In this document: piece after piece, positions 35,322 to 44,763 of the stretch | Layout: each line of letters starts with the position of its first letter | Numbering within the stretch: position 1 is the stretch's first letter | Position numbers and translations under genes: made by a program | The notes under the pieces: model-generated | The model's input: only the letters and a program-made list of their open reading frames with translations | Databases searched by the model: none | Told to the model about the DNA's origin: nothing | NCBI GenBank assembly: GCA_964617555.1 | Contig: CAZTYP010000109.1 | Location: 1 to 55,249, forward strand | DNA length: 55,249 bases | From: 1-14-2-50-31-20 sp964617555 | Lineage (GTDB): Bacteria; Bacteroidota; Ignavibacteria; Ignavibacteriales; Melioribacteraceae | Reading direction: 5' to 3'

Positions 35322-36814
35322 TATACCGTCTCCTTTAATTTTCCACTTTTATTATAAATGTTTTGAATACCGGAACCTATTATCATACCGATTAAAGCAA
35401 CAATAAAACCGCCGTATCCCATTTCGGAGGCATATTTTGTAATTTCTTCAGGGAACACAAGATAGAGTAACGGTGGAACAGCCCCGAAAGTTATTGCCAA
35501 ATATGCTCCCAATGTTCGTGCTTTATCCCAATAAACGCCCATTGCAACACTAATTAATGTACCGGGAATAAATAACATTGCCGTCATATTCAAATAAAAA
35601 TATAAAAATCCTTCTATTTTATGGAACAATGACCACCAAATAATAAACAACATTACAACCGCCATTACAATTCTGCTTAATTGTAATTGTTTTTTAGAAC
35701 TAAGTTCTTTTCCGGTAATAAATTTAATTGAATTTCCTACAATATCTTGGGAAACAATTGAACTCCACGATAAAAGATAACTTGCGTATGTTGACATGGA
35801 AGCAGCCAATAATCCCGCAAAAATTAATCCGAGAATACCATGAGGGACCAAATCTTTTATTAGATTAGGAAGTGCGTCAAGCCCTTGAATTTCGGATGCA
35901 ATTCCAAGTTTTGTATAATAAGCAAATGCTATTATTCCCCAGAATATAGGAAGAATAGCTCTGGAAAAAAACATTAATGCAGACCATCTGTAAATTTTTT
36001 GTCCAGTTTTAGAATCTTTGGAAGCAAATAATCTGGCAGAAACAGCTTGCCACCCGATAAGAAGTGAAATTTGCATTAGTATTTGCCAAACTAAAAATCC
36101 AAGACCGAAGTCCCCATCTAAAAACGACGGATCGAAAGGGTTAACCCCCTTTTCACCCAATTGGACGGAAACAGCATTCATTATTCCGTCCCACCCAACC
36201 GCATTAAAACCGATAATTGTAATTATAATCATTCCAAAACTTAATAAAGCATACTGGACATAATTGGTAACAATAACTGAAACCATTCCACCTACTAACG
36301 TATATAGTAGAACAATTGTTAGCAAAGCAACCATTGTATAGAGTAAAAATTCTTCGGGAATTCCGGTAACAATGTTTATAAATTTTGCTTCAACACCGGG
36401 GAAAACTCCAAAATTAAGAATTCCTCCAATGGCCATAATAATACCGAGATAAAGACGAACTCCTTTGCTGTAGCGTTTGGAAAAGAATTCCGGCACAGTC
36501 ATTATCTTCATTTCCATCATTTTTTTAATTACAAAGCCGGTTTTACCCAAAAATAAAAAAGCAACAACAAACGGAACGGCAACCATTAAACTGGCAAGAC
36601 CTTTACCGTACCCCAACTCTGCAAAATAGACATAGGTAATCATTCCTATTTCCGTACACATTAAAGAGATAAGCCCGAGACTAAACCCCATTGAACGACC
36701 GGCGACAAGATAATCATCAATTCCTTTAATATATTTTTTTACAATTGACCCTGCAAAAAATATAAATAATACATATACAACAATGATAATCAAATCCAGA
36801 TAATTAAAATTCAT
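35321..36814 (-). CDS. Sodium/solute symporter (SSS family)
   Basis: 497 residues with about 13 membrane helices. Family marks are the N-terminal YLDLIIIVVYVLFIFFAGS, DDYLVAGRSMGFSLGL, the central LLASKDSKTGQK-like loop (ARLFASKDSKTGQKIYRWSA) and GLIFAGLLAASMSTYASYLL. SSS proteins import sugars, sialic acids, inositols and similar solutes with sodium. Genes before it encode a kinase and a NagB-like enzyme, genes after it a deacetylase and GH109-like protein, so an amino-sugar or modified glycoside is the probable cargo. The stop codon overlaps the start of a small membrane protein. Confidence 0.92.
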   Translation of the reverse strand: MNFNYLDLIIIVVYVLFIFFAGSIVKKYIKGIDDYLVAGRSMGFSLGLISLMCTEIGMITYVYFAELGYGKGLASLMVAVPFVVAFLFLGKTGFVIKKMMEMKIMTVPEFFSKRYSKGVRLYLGIIMAIGGILNFGVFPGVEAKFINIVTGIPEEFLLYTMVALLTIVLLYTLVGGMVSVIVTNYVQYALLSFGMIIITIIGFNAVGWDGIMNAVSVQLGEKGVNPFDPSFLDGDFGLGFLVWQILMQISLLIGWQAVSARLFASKDSKTGQKIYRWSALMFFSRAILPIFWGIIAFAYYTKLGIASEIQGLDALPNLIKDLVPHGILGLIFAGLLAASMSTYASYLLSWSSIVSQDIVGNSIKFITGKELSSKKQLQLSRIVMAVVMLFIIWWSLFHKIEGFLYFYLNMTAMLFIPGTLISVAMGVYWDKARTLGAYLAITFGAVPPLLYLVFPEEITKYASEMGYGGFIVALIGMIIGSGIQNIYNKSGKLKETV

Positions 36815-36841
36815 ATTCTCCTCAATATTATTTATTTAATT

Positions 36842-37855
36842 TTACAAAACTTTAAATCCATATTTCTCTTCAAACATTAAACATTCCTTATAATTTATTA
36901 CCCCTCCGGAACAGCTTAAGTGTTGTAATGATGCCGCCGCAACGGATACACCCAGCTTAATAATTTCTTCTATTTCCCAATTATTATGTAAAGCAAAAAG
37001 AATTCCTGCAGCTAAAGCATCGCCGGCACCTACAACACTTTTTATTTTTTCTTTAGGAAATTTTACAGCCCCTTGTAAAAATTCTTTTCCTTCACTATTT
37101 AAAGCATAAACACCAAAAGGGAAATGGATAAAAACAATGTCGTTTACACCGGCATTTATTAATTTTGTTGCGGCTTCTTTTAATTTTTCCAACTCCGGAA
37201 AATCCCCTTTTAATTCAATTCCCGTTGTTCTGCTTGCTTCAAATTCGTTAATAAAAAGATAATTAATATAGGGCAACGCCGGCGTAACAATTCGGTTAAA
37301 TCTGTTACTGTTTTCGCTAACAATATCAACGGAAGTTTTTAATCCGTTTTTCTGAGCCGCTTCCAAAACGGTTGCAGCTCTTGTTTTACCGTTATTTTCA
37401 ATTTCATCCAATTTATCTAACAATAATAAATAACCGAGATGAAAAATTTTTTCCGTACAATTTGTAAAATCAAAATGCTCAATATCCAACAAAGCATTTG
37501 CGCCCCGTTGGTGAAAAAAAGTTCTTCTGCCTGTTGATTTAACTGACATCACATCGGTGTACGATGTGGGAGCTTTATCGGTAATAATTAAACCGGAAGT
37601 ATCAATACCGTTTTCCCTACAATCGTTTTTTATCCATTCGCCGTTTGCATCGTTACCTATTACACCAACTGCTTTTATAGGAAATGATGCTCCTAATTTG
37701 GCAATATCTTTTGCCACGTTAAAAGGGGCACCTCCATTACTGAAAAACTCTTTTTCAATATTTGCCAAAGCATCTTGTTCGGGATATACATCAATTGTTT
37801 TAATATGGTCAACAATCCAATTACCCGCAACAATTATTCCGTTTCTATTTTCCAT
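36842..37855 (-). CDS. PfkB-family carbohydrate kinase
   Basis: 337 residues. N-terminal IIVAGNWIVDHIKTIDVYPE and GGAPFNVAKDIAKLG (substrate loop), and the PfkB signature KSVVGAGDALAAGILFAL with the catalytic aspartate near residue 285. The N-terminal half resembles sugar kinases acting on fructose-, tagatose- or ribose-like substrates. It lies between the NagB-like enzyme and the symporter, 17 bases from the former, so it probably phosphorylates the imported sugar after deacetylation or epimerisation. Distinct from the KDG-type kinase at 13262-14341. Confidence 0.9.
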   Translation of the reverse strand: MENRNGIIVAGNWIVDHIKTIDVYPEQDALANIEKEFFSNGGAPFNVAKDIAKLGASFPIKAVGVIGNDANGEWIKNDCRENGIDTSGLIITDKAPTSYTDVMSVKSTGRRTFFHQRGANALLDIEHFDFTNCTEKIFHLGYLLLLDKLDEIENNGKTRAATVLEAAQKNGLKTSVDIVSENSNRFNRIVTPALPYINYLFINEFEASRTTGIELKGDFPELEKLKEAATKLINAGVNDIVFIHFPFGVYALNSEGKEFLQGAVKFPKEKIKSVVGAGDALAAGILFALHNNWEIEEIIKLGVSVAAASLQHLSCSGGVINYKECLMFEEKYGFKVL

Positions 37856-37872
37856 ACTTTTAATTTATATTA

Positions 37873-38805
37873 TTAATGCATTTCCACTTCAACGGTTCCA
37901 AGCCCGCCGCGGTAATAATTAAAAACAACATTAGGATGATCTGCCAATAACGACATAGGCACGGAGCTATCCATAATTTTTTTGGAAATCATAAATGCCG
38001 TTAACCTTTGCCCGAAAGCGTTATCGTGCATACCGGCTTGCCAAATAGAAACTTTTTCGGATTTCCATGTTTCAACCGGCCCAACGGTTAAAGCTTCTTT
38101 CGGAACTCCGACAACATATCCGCCACCGGAAGTTCTTGCATTTTGTGCCAAAGTAATAGGATGTAGTTCAACTTTTCTGGCAGATAGTTTTCTGAATTCT
38201 TCCGGGGTGGGTGGTTCATCGGCGTATTTCCCTTCACGTTTTACGGGGTCATTAAAAGCCCAATGTTTCGTATCCCCTTGTCCGCCTTGCATAACGGCAC
38301 AACGTATTTCGTTATAACTTGCAGTATATTCCGCCAGGGTGTCTGCTTTCGGAAAATGTATGTTTTCTTCCGGCATTCTAAGTTCAGGTTTAATCCGATT
38401 AAAAAGCAATTCTCTATCGGCTTTTGCAAACGAAAGAGGATGAGTTTCAGGAGCCTCTTTTCCATCCAAATACCATTCGTCCATTCCCCAAAAATGGGCA
38501 TCTTTCAACGAAATTTCCAAACTGTTTACAAGTTCTGCAACAAGTGGAAGTTGTTCGGTTGGTCCGATCGGTCCGCAAATTCCAACCGGATTGGAAGCTG
38601 TTGACCGCCGCCATGCGTTAATATATTCCAAAGCTTCAGCCATATAAAACGATTCCAAAGTATCGTAAAAAACCACTTGAAACCCGGGACGTGATAATTG
38701 TAACATATCCTTTTCGGTTAATTTTGCGGCATCTTCCAAAATTTTTTCATCAAGAGTTGTATAATCCCACCAATCTTCGGCCAACATGCTTTTTTTTCTT
38801 GCCAT
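37873..38805 (-). CDS. Divergent glucosamine-6-phosphate deaminase (NagB)-like enzyme
   Basis: 310 residues in the NagB/6-phosphogluconolactonase fold. GICGPIGPTEQLPL replaces the usual phosphate loop, FWGMDEWYL holds the Asp (Asp109) of the MDEY motif, and GGQGDTKHWAFNDP (174-187) replaces GxGxDGHIAFNEP: the catalytic histidine is kept (His181) but one residue is inserted before it and the last glutamate is aspartate (Asp186). It should deaminate or isomerise an amino-sugar or keto-sugar phosphate, with altered specificity. First of the cytoplasmic genes in the operon after the two secreted enzymes. Confidence 0.8.
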   Translation of the reverse strand: MARKKSMLAEDWWDYTTLDEKILEDAAKLTEKDMLQLSRPGFQVVFYDTLESFYMAEALEYINAWRRSTASNPVGICGPIGPTEQLPLVAELVNSLEISLKDAHFWGMDEWYLDGKEAPETHPLSFAKADRELLFNRIKPELRMPEENIHFPKADTLAEYTASYNEIRCAVMQGGQGDTKHWAFNDPVKREGKYADEPPTPEEFRKLSARKVELHPITLAQNARTSGGGYVVGVPKEALTVGPVETWKSEKVSIWQAGMHDNAFGQRLTAFMISKKIMDSSVPMSLLADHPNVVFNYYRGGLGTVEVEMH

Positions 38806-38874
38806 TTTGTTCTCCGGTTTTATTTAACAAATTTAATTATAAAAACATTCCAAAATTTTTATTATTTATTAATT

Positions 38875-40950
38875 TTATTTTAGTAAAAGCATTTTTTTCG
38901 TGGAAATAAAATCTCCGGTTTTCATTCTGCAAAAATAAATTCCACTTGATAAATTTGAAGCATCAAAATTTATTTTATAATATCCCGCATTAAAATTATC
39001 ATTTTTCAATTCGGTTATTTTTTCTCCTAACATATTATATACGGTTAAATTTACTTTTGTCTGCTTTGGAACAGCAAATTCTATTGTTGTATTAGGATTA
39101 AAGGGATTGGGATAATTTTGTTCAAGAATATATTTTTCGGGTAACATATTATTTTTGAGTTTGACGGAAGTAGATATTTTAAATAAGGTTCTGATTTCTT
39201 CTTCCGAAAAAGCATAGTTGTAAATTTTTACTTCGTCAATATCGCCGTTAAAAAAATCGGTTAAACCGTTAGCGGAAGCAATATAAATTTTTGCGGATTC
39301 GGTAGCGAGTTTTTCATAATAATTAACGGCACTTTGTTCCAGGGTATCCAGGTAAATTTTAGCTTCTCTTCCGTTATATGTAAATGTTACCAAAGACCAT
39401 TTATTTGGGGAGAGAGAGGTTTTGCTTGTTAGTATGGGAATTAATTTGCCTTCGTTATTTGCAACACAAAAAACCGGTTGTCTCGTTTTATTAATAGCTA
39501 ATTTCCAATCATTATCTCGCCCGATTATTACTTGGGATGTATCGGCGGCATCACCTTTAGGCTTAACCCATGCGGATAATGTAATATTTTTTTCAATATT
39601 CAAATTTTCTTTAACGGGAATTTCCACATATTTATTACCCCCCGAAAAATCAAAAGCCTCGTTAACAATGCCTGTTACTAAACCCGGAGTACCATATATT
39701 TTCCCTGTTTGTTTGAAATCAGACAAATCAAAAACCGACGTACCGGAAACGGAATCGGAATCAAAATTCCAGTAACCGCATTCTCTTCTTTTTAATTTAG
39801 AATTATCATAAATATTTTGTTGAGAAGAAGAATAATTATATACTATTCCCCTTGTGGAATTATTGAATGAATAATTATGATGAATTTCATTATTACCGTT
39901 AGCACCTCGCAACAAAGCTATTAAATTTCTGGAAGGAGTTGAAGGTTGGTTATTATCGTAGAAAAAATTATTTCTAACAATATTATATGATGCGTCTCCG
40001 TCAATAAAATTTATTATTCCGTCCACAGGCCCGCCATAATCCGAAGGGCGTGTTTGTTTTCTGAAAATATTTTTTTCGGCAATATTATTATGGGAAGCAA
40101 ATTGCAAGCCGTTATTTTCAAAATAACAATTCCTAACAATACAATAACCGCTGTTTGTTCTTTTATGAGTGAACATAATGCCGTAACGCTTATTATTTTT
40201 AAAAATACAACCGTCAACTAAAACATCTTTATATCCGACTGTACTTCCCACTCTGTTCGGCTCAAAATCAATCCCGGATTCCGGGTCGTGCCCGTTGGCA
40301 TTATTAAATTCACAACCTATAATTTTAAAATTCATTCCTCGTATAATAGACATATTGTTTCTATAACCGTTTTTTAAAATGCAATTATACATTTCAAAAT
40401 CGGTAGTCCACTTTGTAGTATCTGATTCGTCACCCGAAACAGATACATAAATGTTATCCATAACGGAATTAACCAGCTCTAAATCGTAAAGTCGTAATCC
40501 GTCGCATTTATTTCTAATTTCAAGCAAATAAACATCCGCCTTTTCTTCAATAGGGTTACGAGTATCTCTGTTGCCATCCAGACGTAAATTTTTTATTGTG
40601 ATATTTTGCGATGCGACCAAAAAAAGCCCCCAATAACCATAGCTGATAGGAGTTCCGTTTTTAATTTTAATTGTTGCTTTTTCTTTTCCGGTTGTTGTTA
40701 CCAGGTAATGCTTATTTTTTGCAAAATAATTCATGGATAACCCTCTACCGATAATATAAGTTTTGCCGGAAGTAAATTTTATTTCGCCGCCATATCTTTT
40801 AAGAGCATCTAAAGCCACTTGAATTGCTCCGGCATCATCGGTAACACCATCGCCTTTAGCACCGTAATCTTCAACGGTTTTGGAAATTTGTGCAAACAAT
40901 GTGGTAATAAAAAAAATTTCAACAAGAATTATTTTTAACAAGATTCTCAT
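38875..40950 (-). CDS. Secreted pectate-lyase-like beta-helix protein with LamG and T9SS domains
   Basis: 691 residues. Signal peptide (1-20), pectate-lyase-3-type start (VEDYGAKGDGVTDDAGAIQV, the marker of GH28/PL-like helices), right-handed beta-helix (~70-390), LamG-type lectin domain (~395-590, SAWVKPKGDAADTSQVIIGR, DIDEVKIYNYAFSEEEI) and T9SS sorting domain (~610-691, ILEQNYPNPFNPNTTIEFAV, KKMLLLK). It would bind and cut an extracellular polysaccharide at the cell surface. Lyase or hydrolase cannot be decided. It follows the alpha/beta hydrolase by 18 bases. Confidence 0.85.
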   Translation of the reverse strand: MRILLKIILVEIFFITTLFAQISKTVEDYGAKGDGVTDDAGAIQVALDALKRYGGEIKFTSGKTYIIGRGLSMNYFAKNKHYLVTTTGKEKATIKIKNGTPISYGYWGLFLVASQNITIKNLRLDGNRDTRNPIEEKADVYLLEIRNKCDGLRLYDLELVNSVMDNIYVSVSGDESDTTKWTTDFEMYNCILKNGYRNNMSIIRGMNFKIIGCEFNNANGHDPESGIDFEPNRVGSTVGYKDVLVDGCIFKNNKRYGIMFTHKRTNSGYCIVRNCYFENNGLQFASHNNIAEKNIFRKQTRPSDYGGPVDGIINFIDGDASYNIVRNNFFYDNNQPSTPSRNLIALLRGANGNNEIHHNYSFNNSTRGIVYNYSSSQQNIYDNSKLKRRECGYWNFDSDSVSGTSVFDLSDFKQTGKIYGTPGLVTGIVNEAFDFSGGNKYVEIPVKENLNIEKNITLSAWVKPKGDAADTSQVIIGRDNDWKLAINKTRQPVFCVANNEGKLIPILTSKTSLSPNKWSLVTFTYNGREAKIYLDTLEQSAVNYYEKLATESAKIYIASANGLTDFFNGDIDEVKIYNYAFSEEEIRTLFKISTSVKLKNNMLPEKYILEQNYPNPFNPNTTIEFAVPKQTKVNLTVYNMLGEKITELKNDNFNAGYYKINFDASNLSSGIYFCRMKTGDFISTKKMLLLK

Positions 40951-40968
40951 TTAGTTTCCTCCTTTTTA

Positions 40969-43287
40969 CTATTTAATTAACAACATTTTTTTTATTGCCG
41001 AAAAATTTTTTGTTTGCATTTTGTATAGATATATACCGCTGGATAGTTTACTTCCGTTGAAGTTTACTTTATGGTATCCGGCCGACATTTTGTTGTAAAT
41101 TAATTGCGATACTTCTTCTCCCAAAACATTGTAAACCGAAAGGCGTACATCGCTTTGTCCGGGCAATGCAAAACAGATTGTTGTGGAAGGGTTAAAAGGA
41201 TTGGGATAGTTTTGTTCCAATAAATAATTATTCGGATTTATCGTTTCGTTTTTACCCACTGATGTAATAGGATTTATATGCTGCAAAATATCTTTTACGG
41301 TTGTACCTTCTTCTTTTATAAAGTTTGTTTCATTATTAAATTTTCTATAAAGATTTTCAGTCCAATTATATCCTTCTTTTTTATCTCCTGCTAATATTAT
41401 TTTTCTCGGATAAACAAGCCCCGCAGATTGAGGAATATTGGCATATTTTAATATGTTAAAGAGTGCAATGGCGGTTGTTGTGGTTTTTTCCGGAGTTATT
41501 CCCACATGTTTATCCGGAGCATTTTCCAATATAACTCCAGCAACATTGGTATCCACTACCGCACTGTATAATACCGGCACGGCTAAATCTCCTTTTCCCC
41601 ACAAATAAATATTATTTGCATCCACATTATTACATGAAGAAATTTCTTTTATTGCCGCGAGTATATCGTTTATTTGTAACGAAGCATGTGTAAACCCTAC
41701 AATTTGTGCAAATCTATCGTAAGTGTAGGGAGCGACAAACGACCAACGATTACGCCCTGTTCCCGTTATTTCCAACGCGAGCAGATTAATTTTAGCCGGA
41801 AAATAATTTTCGCGATATAGTTTTAACAATGTGTTCTTTCTTAAAATTCCTTGTGATATATATATAACGGTTTTCCTCTTCTCTCCCGGTTTGTAAAAGA
41901 AAAATCCTCGATGGCTTATTGTTCCCTCGTCTAATTTAAGTCTTATATCTTCCGTTGAATACTCTGACGAATCTTCTTTACTTATTGTTTCCAATTCAGA
42001 ATCGATATCCAAAAAAGCGGTCCTTATTACGTCGCTTTTCAAATGTTTATACATAAATTTTTTAAAATTTTCATACTCTATTTTGTTGGTTATTTCCCAT
42101 TCAGGCGTTGGCAACGTAAATAATGTTTCAACGTGTTGCATATCGGAAGGGAGTCCGTCGGGAAAGCATGTTAATTCGGCTTCAAATCTATCGCTGTATA
42201 TAGTTAAAGGAGAATTGCCTTGTCGTAGCCATTTATCCATCCAAGCGTTTTCCGTATTCCAAATTCCGCTGCTGTAACCGTGTCCTTGATTATGAGTAAC
42301 AAATTTAAAATAATCTTCCTTGTCATATAATTTGTAGATTGCTTTCAAATAATCAACAACCGGTTGAGGATTCGGATATAGCCTATCTTGTGTACCGTGC
42401 TGTTCCAAAAAAGGTCTGGGTGCTATTAACGAATACATTTCCGCATACGATAATCCGAAAAAATTGTAGAAGATATGAATATCGCACGTATTTTCGATAC
42501 CGCGCGGGGTATCGTATTTATCTATTGCGGTAAAACCTTGGTTAACAACTACACACGAAATTCTGGGTTCCGCTATAGCCGTCCACAACGTTCTGGCCGA
42601 ACCGCCGGAAAGCCCGGCCATACCTATTTTACTGCTATCAACCAATTTTACGCCGTTGCTGTCGGTTAAAGTTAATAAATAGTCTACTGTGCGGATACCA
42701 TCCCAAACAGTAGGAGCAATTGCGGAATAACCGGTATTATACCAATTAAAGTGTCCGTAATAAGGTCCCTTTTCTCCACATCCCCAACCGGCACCAATTT
42801 TACCTTCTTCCCCAACCATCGGCAGTTCTATGGAAACAAATCCGTTTGCAGCATAAGTGCGTGCATGAGGTCTGTATTTGTCTCTCATACCGTGTCCCGG
42901 TACATGAATTACGGCGGGCACGGGATATGTAACATTTTTCGGGAGAAAGAGATGAGCGGCTACATAAACATGAGGACGGCTTTCGTAAACAACTCTTTGA
43001 AAATAGCAATTACCCAAATCAACTTTTTCACCTACCAACTTTGCATTTAACGGTGTTTTTTTCGGCATGGGATTTAAATCCATTATATCCAATACTTTTT
43101 TTCGCAACTCCTCTTTTCGGGCTTCAAATTCTTGTAAAGTTGAAGGCGGTTTTGCATTTATGGTTATTTTGTGAGCCAGATAGTCGAGATGTTCCATTAC
43201 ACCTTGAGCATTTATTATACTTGATAAAGAGAGCAACAATGGTAATGCAATTAACAAGGCCCGCAAATTTCTTTTTATTTTTTTCAT
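40969..43287 (-). CDS. Secreted two-domain alpha/beta hydrolase (polysaccharide esterase-like) with T9SS domain
   Basis: 772 residues. Signal peptide (1-28), first alpha/beta hydrolase domain (~90-370) with nucleophile Ser227 in AGLSGGSART, acid GTQDRLYP and histidine HNQGHGY, similar to acetyl-xylan-esterase/dienelactone-type enzymes. A second hydrolase-like domain (~440-670) has LWGKGDLAVPV where a GxSxG nucleophile would be, so it seems inactive. A T9SS sorting domain ends the protein (LLEQNYPNPFNPSTTICFAL). It probably removes acyl groups from a polysaccharide outside the cell, preparing it for the beta-helix enzyme encoded next. First gene of the operon. Confidence 0.82.
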   Translation of the reverse strand: MKKIKRNLRALLIALPLLLSLSSIINAQGVMEHLDYLAHKITINAKPPSTLQEFEARKEELRKKVLDIMDLNPMPKKTPLNAKLVGEKVDLGNCYFQRVVYESRPHVYVAAHLFLPKNVTYPVPAVIHVPGHGMRDKYRPHARTYAANGFVSIELPMVGEEGKIGAGWGCGEKGPYYGHFNWYNTGYSAIAPTVWDGIRTVDYLLTLTDSNGVKLVDSSKIGMAGLSGGSARTLWTAIAEPRISCVVVNQGFTAIDKYDTPRGIENTCDIHIFYNFFGLSYAEMYSLIAPRPFLEQHGTQDRLYPNPQPVVDYLKAIYKLYDKEDYFKFVTHNQGHGYSSGIWNTENAWMDKWLRQGNSPLTIYSDRFEAELTCFPDGLPSDMQHVETLFTLPTPEWEITNKIEYENFKKFMYKHLKSDVIRTAFLDIDSELETISKEDSSEYSTEDIRLKLDEGTISHRGFFFYKPGEKRKTVIYISQGILRKNTLLKLYRENYFPAKINLLALEITGTGRNRWSFVAPYTYDRFAQIVGFTHASLQINDILAAIKEISSCNNVDANNIYLWGKGDLAVPVLYSAVVDTNVAGVILENAPDKHVGITPEKTTTTAIALFNILKYANIPQSAGLVYPRKIILAGDKKEGYNWTENLYRKFNNETNFIKEEGTTVKDILQHINPITSVGKNETINPNNYLLEQNYPNPFNPSTTICFALPGQSDVRLSVYNVLGEEVSQLIYNKMSAGYHKVNFNGSKLSSGIYLYKMQTKNFSAIKKMLLIK

Positions 43288-43600
43288 TTTATTTCCTTAT
43301 TCGATTTTTTTTCGATGAATTTATTCTTAATATAGTTAATGTAACTATTACAAAATATTTATAAAATCAAAACAAAAAATTTAATAGAACAATTATTTAT
43401 AGGGGAAAATTAAGGAAGCATTGTACTTTTTTACGATTATATTTATTTAGAAAACAAACTGTTTTCCCGTATTTTTTCTTTTGCTCCGTTAAATCAACAT
43501 CTTGATTTTCTTTATTATATAAGATACTAAGTTTTGCTACTTAAAGCAACCACTTCTATTTAGTTTAAAATCAACTGCATAATTGTTTTAAAATTTTATT
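43288..43600. other. Intergenic region before the esterase/beta-helix operon
   Basis: 313 AT-rich bases without an ORF longer than about 15 codons. It holds the promoter region of the 43.3-31.1 kb operon. A possible TTGTTT-17-TGTAAT promoter overlaps an imperfect inverted repeat near 43332-43353. I see no clear terminator for the P1 peptidase gene whose stop borders it. Confidence 0.5.
43332..43348 (-). promoter_or_regulatory. Operator-like inverted repeat before the esterase operon
   Basis: ATAGTTA-ATG-TAACTAT is a perfect 7-bp inverted repeat 45 bases upstream of the esterase start. On the minus strand GTAATAGTTACATTAACTAT resembles the uronate operator (GTAATCGTT-N6-AACGATTAC) with the CG pairs replaced by AT, so it may be read by a related LacI-type regulator. 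Confidence 0.4.
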
Positions 43601-44749
43601 CTATTTTTTATCTCGTGCATTATATTTATCTAAAATTTCAAGAGTTTTTCCAATAGGAAGGGCTTCCATAATACGTCCCTTGTAACCAATCATTTTATCT
43701 GCCATAAACAACGAATTATAAATTGCTTCTTCCGTTGCCTCTACCGTTGCAAGAAACAATGGTGAAATGTGATCGTTTGAAAGTTCCACAACATTACGTT
43801 CCAAGTTTTTATCACCGTAAGGAACTCTCAACTCGGGTGCTGTACTAAAAGCAATTGTATAATCTCCGCTTCCGTTGGAAGAAAATCCGCCAACTTTACC
43901 GAAAGCGATGTAAGAACGCTTTGCCAACCGTTTAAGGTTACGTGCCGAAAGCGGGGCATCTGTTGCGACAATTATCATGCAAGAACCGTCAACAACGTAG
44001 GGAACATCTTCCGCCATATAAAAATTATTTAATTCTTCACCAACAGGTGCCCCGTTAACCGTCAAAATTCCTCCGAAATTTGTTTGAACAAGCACACCAA
44101 CCGTATAACCTCCTTTTTCTTCGGGCAGCACTCTGGATGCCGTTCCGATTCCGCCTTTAAATCCAAGGCACCTTGTTCCGGTTCCGGCACCAACATTACC
44201 TTCTTCTATCATACCGTTTTTTGCATTGGCAATTGCTTCAAAAACATCTTTTTTAGCTACGTGGCGACCAATTATATCGTTTAACCACCCGTCGTTTGTT
44301 TCGCCGACAACGGGATTTATTGAACGTATGCCGGAGTTTCCGGGAATAGATAAGGTATAATCTATTAGAGCGTTTGCAACAAGAAAAACATTTAGTGTAT
44401 TTGTTAGTGCAATAGGGGTTTCGATATTACCTAACTCTTCAACTTGAGTAAATCCTAACGCTTTTCCGAAACCGTTGCCTACAAAAACCGCTGCCGGAAC
44501 TTTTTCTCTGAAAATGTTTCCATCGTGAGGCAATATTACCGTAACGCCGGTACGAACGGAATCTCCGATAATTAATGTTTTTTGGCCAACTTTTACACCT
44601 TTTACATCCGTAATAGCATTCCATTTACCGGGAGTTAAAATTCCGGGTTTAATCCCAAAATCTCTTGCTCTTCCGCGTTTTTGGGCATGAGTATTGATTG
44701 AAATACTAAAAAGAACTACAACGACAATAAAAATTATCTCTTTAATCAT
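43601..44749 (-). CDS. P1-family peptidase (DmpA/BapA type), exported
   Basis: 382 residues. Signal peptide MIKEIIFIVVVVLFSISINT ending HAQ. The Ntn-hydrolase autocleavage site is visible as Gly255-Ser256 in VDGSCMIIVATDAPLSARN, the position at which DmpA/BapA split and expose the nucleophile serine. DmpA-type enzymes remove N-terminal amino acids, often D- or beta-amino acids, from short peptides and amides. It is the third gene after the racemase, in the operon preceded by the perfect LacI-type operator. The natural substrate is unknown. Confidence 0.92.
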   Translation of the reverse strand: MIKEIIFIVVVVLFSISINTHAQKRGRARDFGIKPGILTPGKWNAITDVKGVKVGQKTLIIGDSVRTGVTVILPHDGNIFREKVPAAVFVGNGFGKALGFTQVEELGNIETPIALTNTLNVFLVANALIDYTLSIPGNSGIRSINPVVGETNDGWLNDIIGRHVAKKDVFEAIANAKNGMIEEGNVGAGTGTRCLGFKGGIGTASRVLPEEKGGYTVGVLVQTNFGGILTVNGAPVGEELNNFYMAEDVPYVVDGSCMIIVATDAPLSARNLKRLAKRSYIAFGKVGGFSSNGSGDYTIAFSTAPELRVPYGDKNLERNVVELSNDHISPLFLATVEATEEAIYNSLFMADKMIGYKGRIMEALPIGKTLEILDKYNARDKK

Positions 44750-44763
44750 AATGGAAAACTCCG

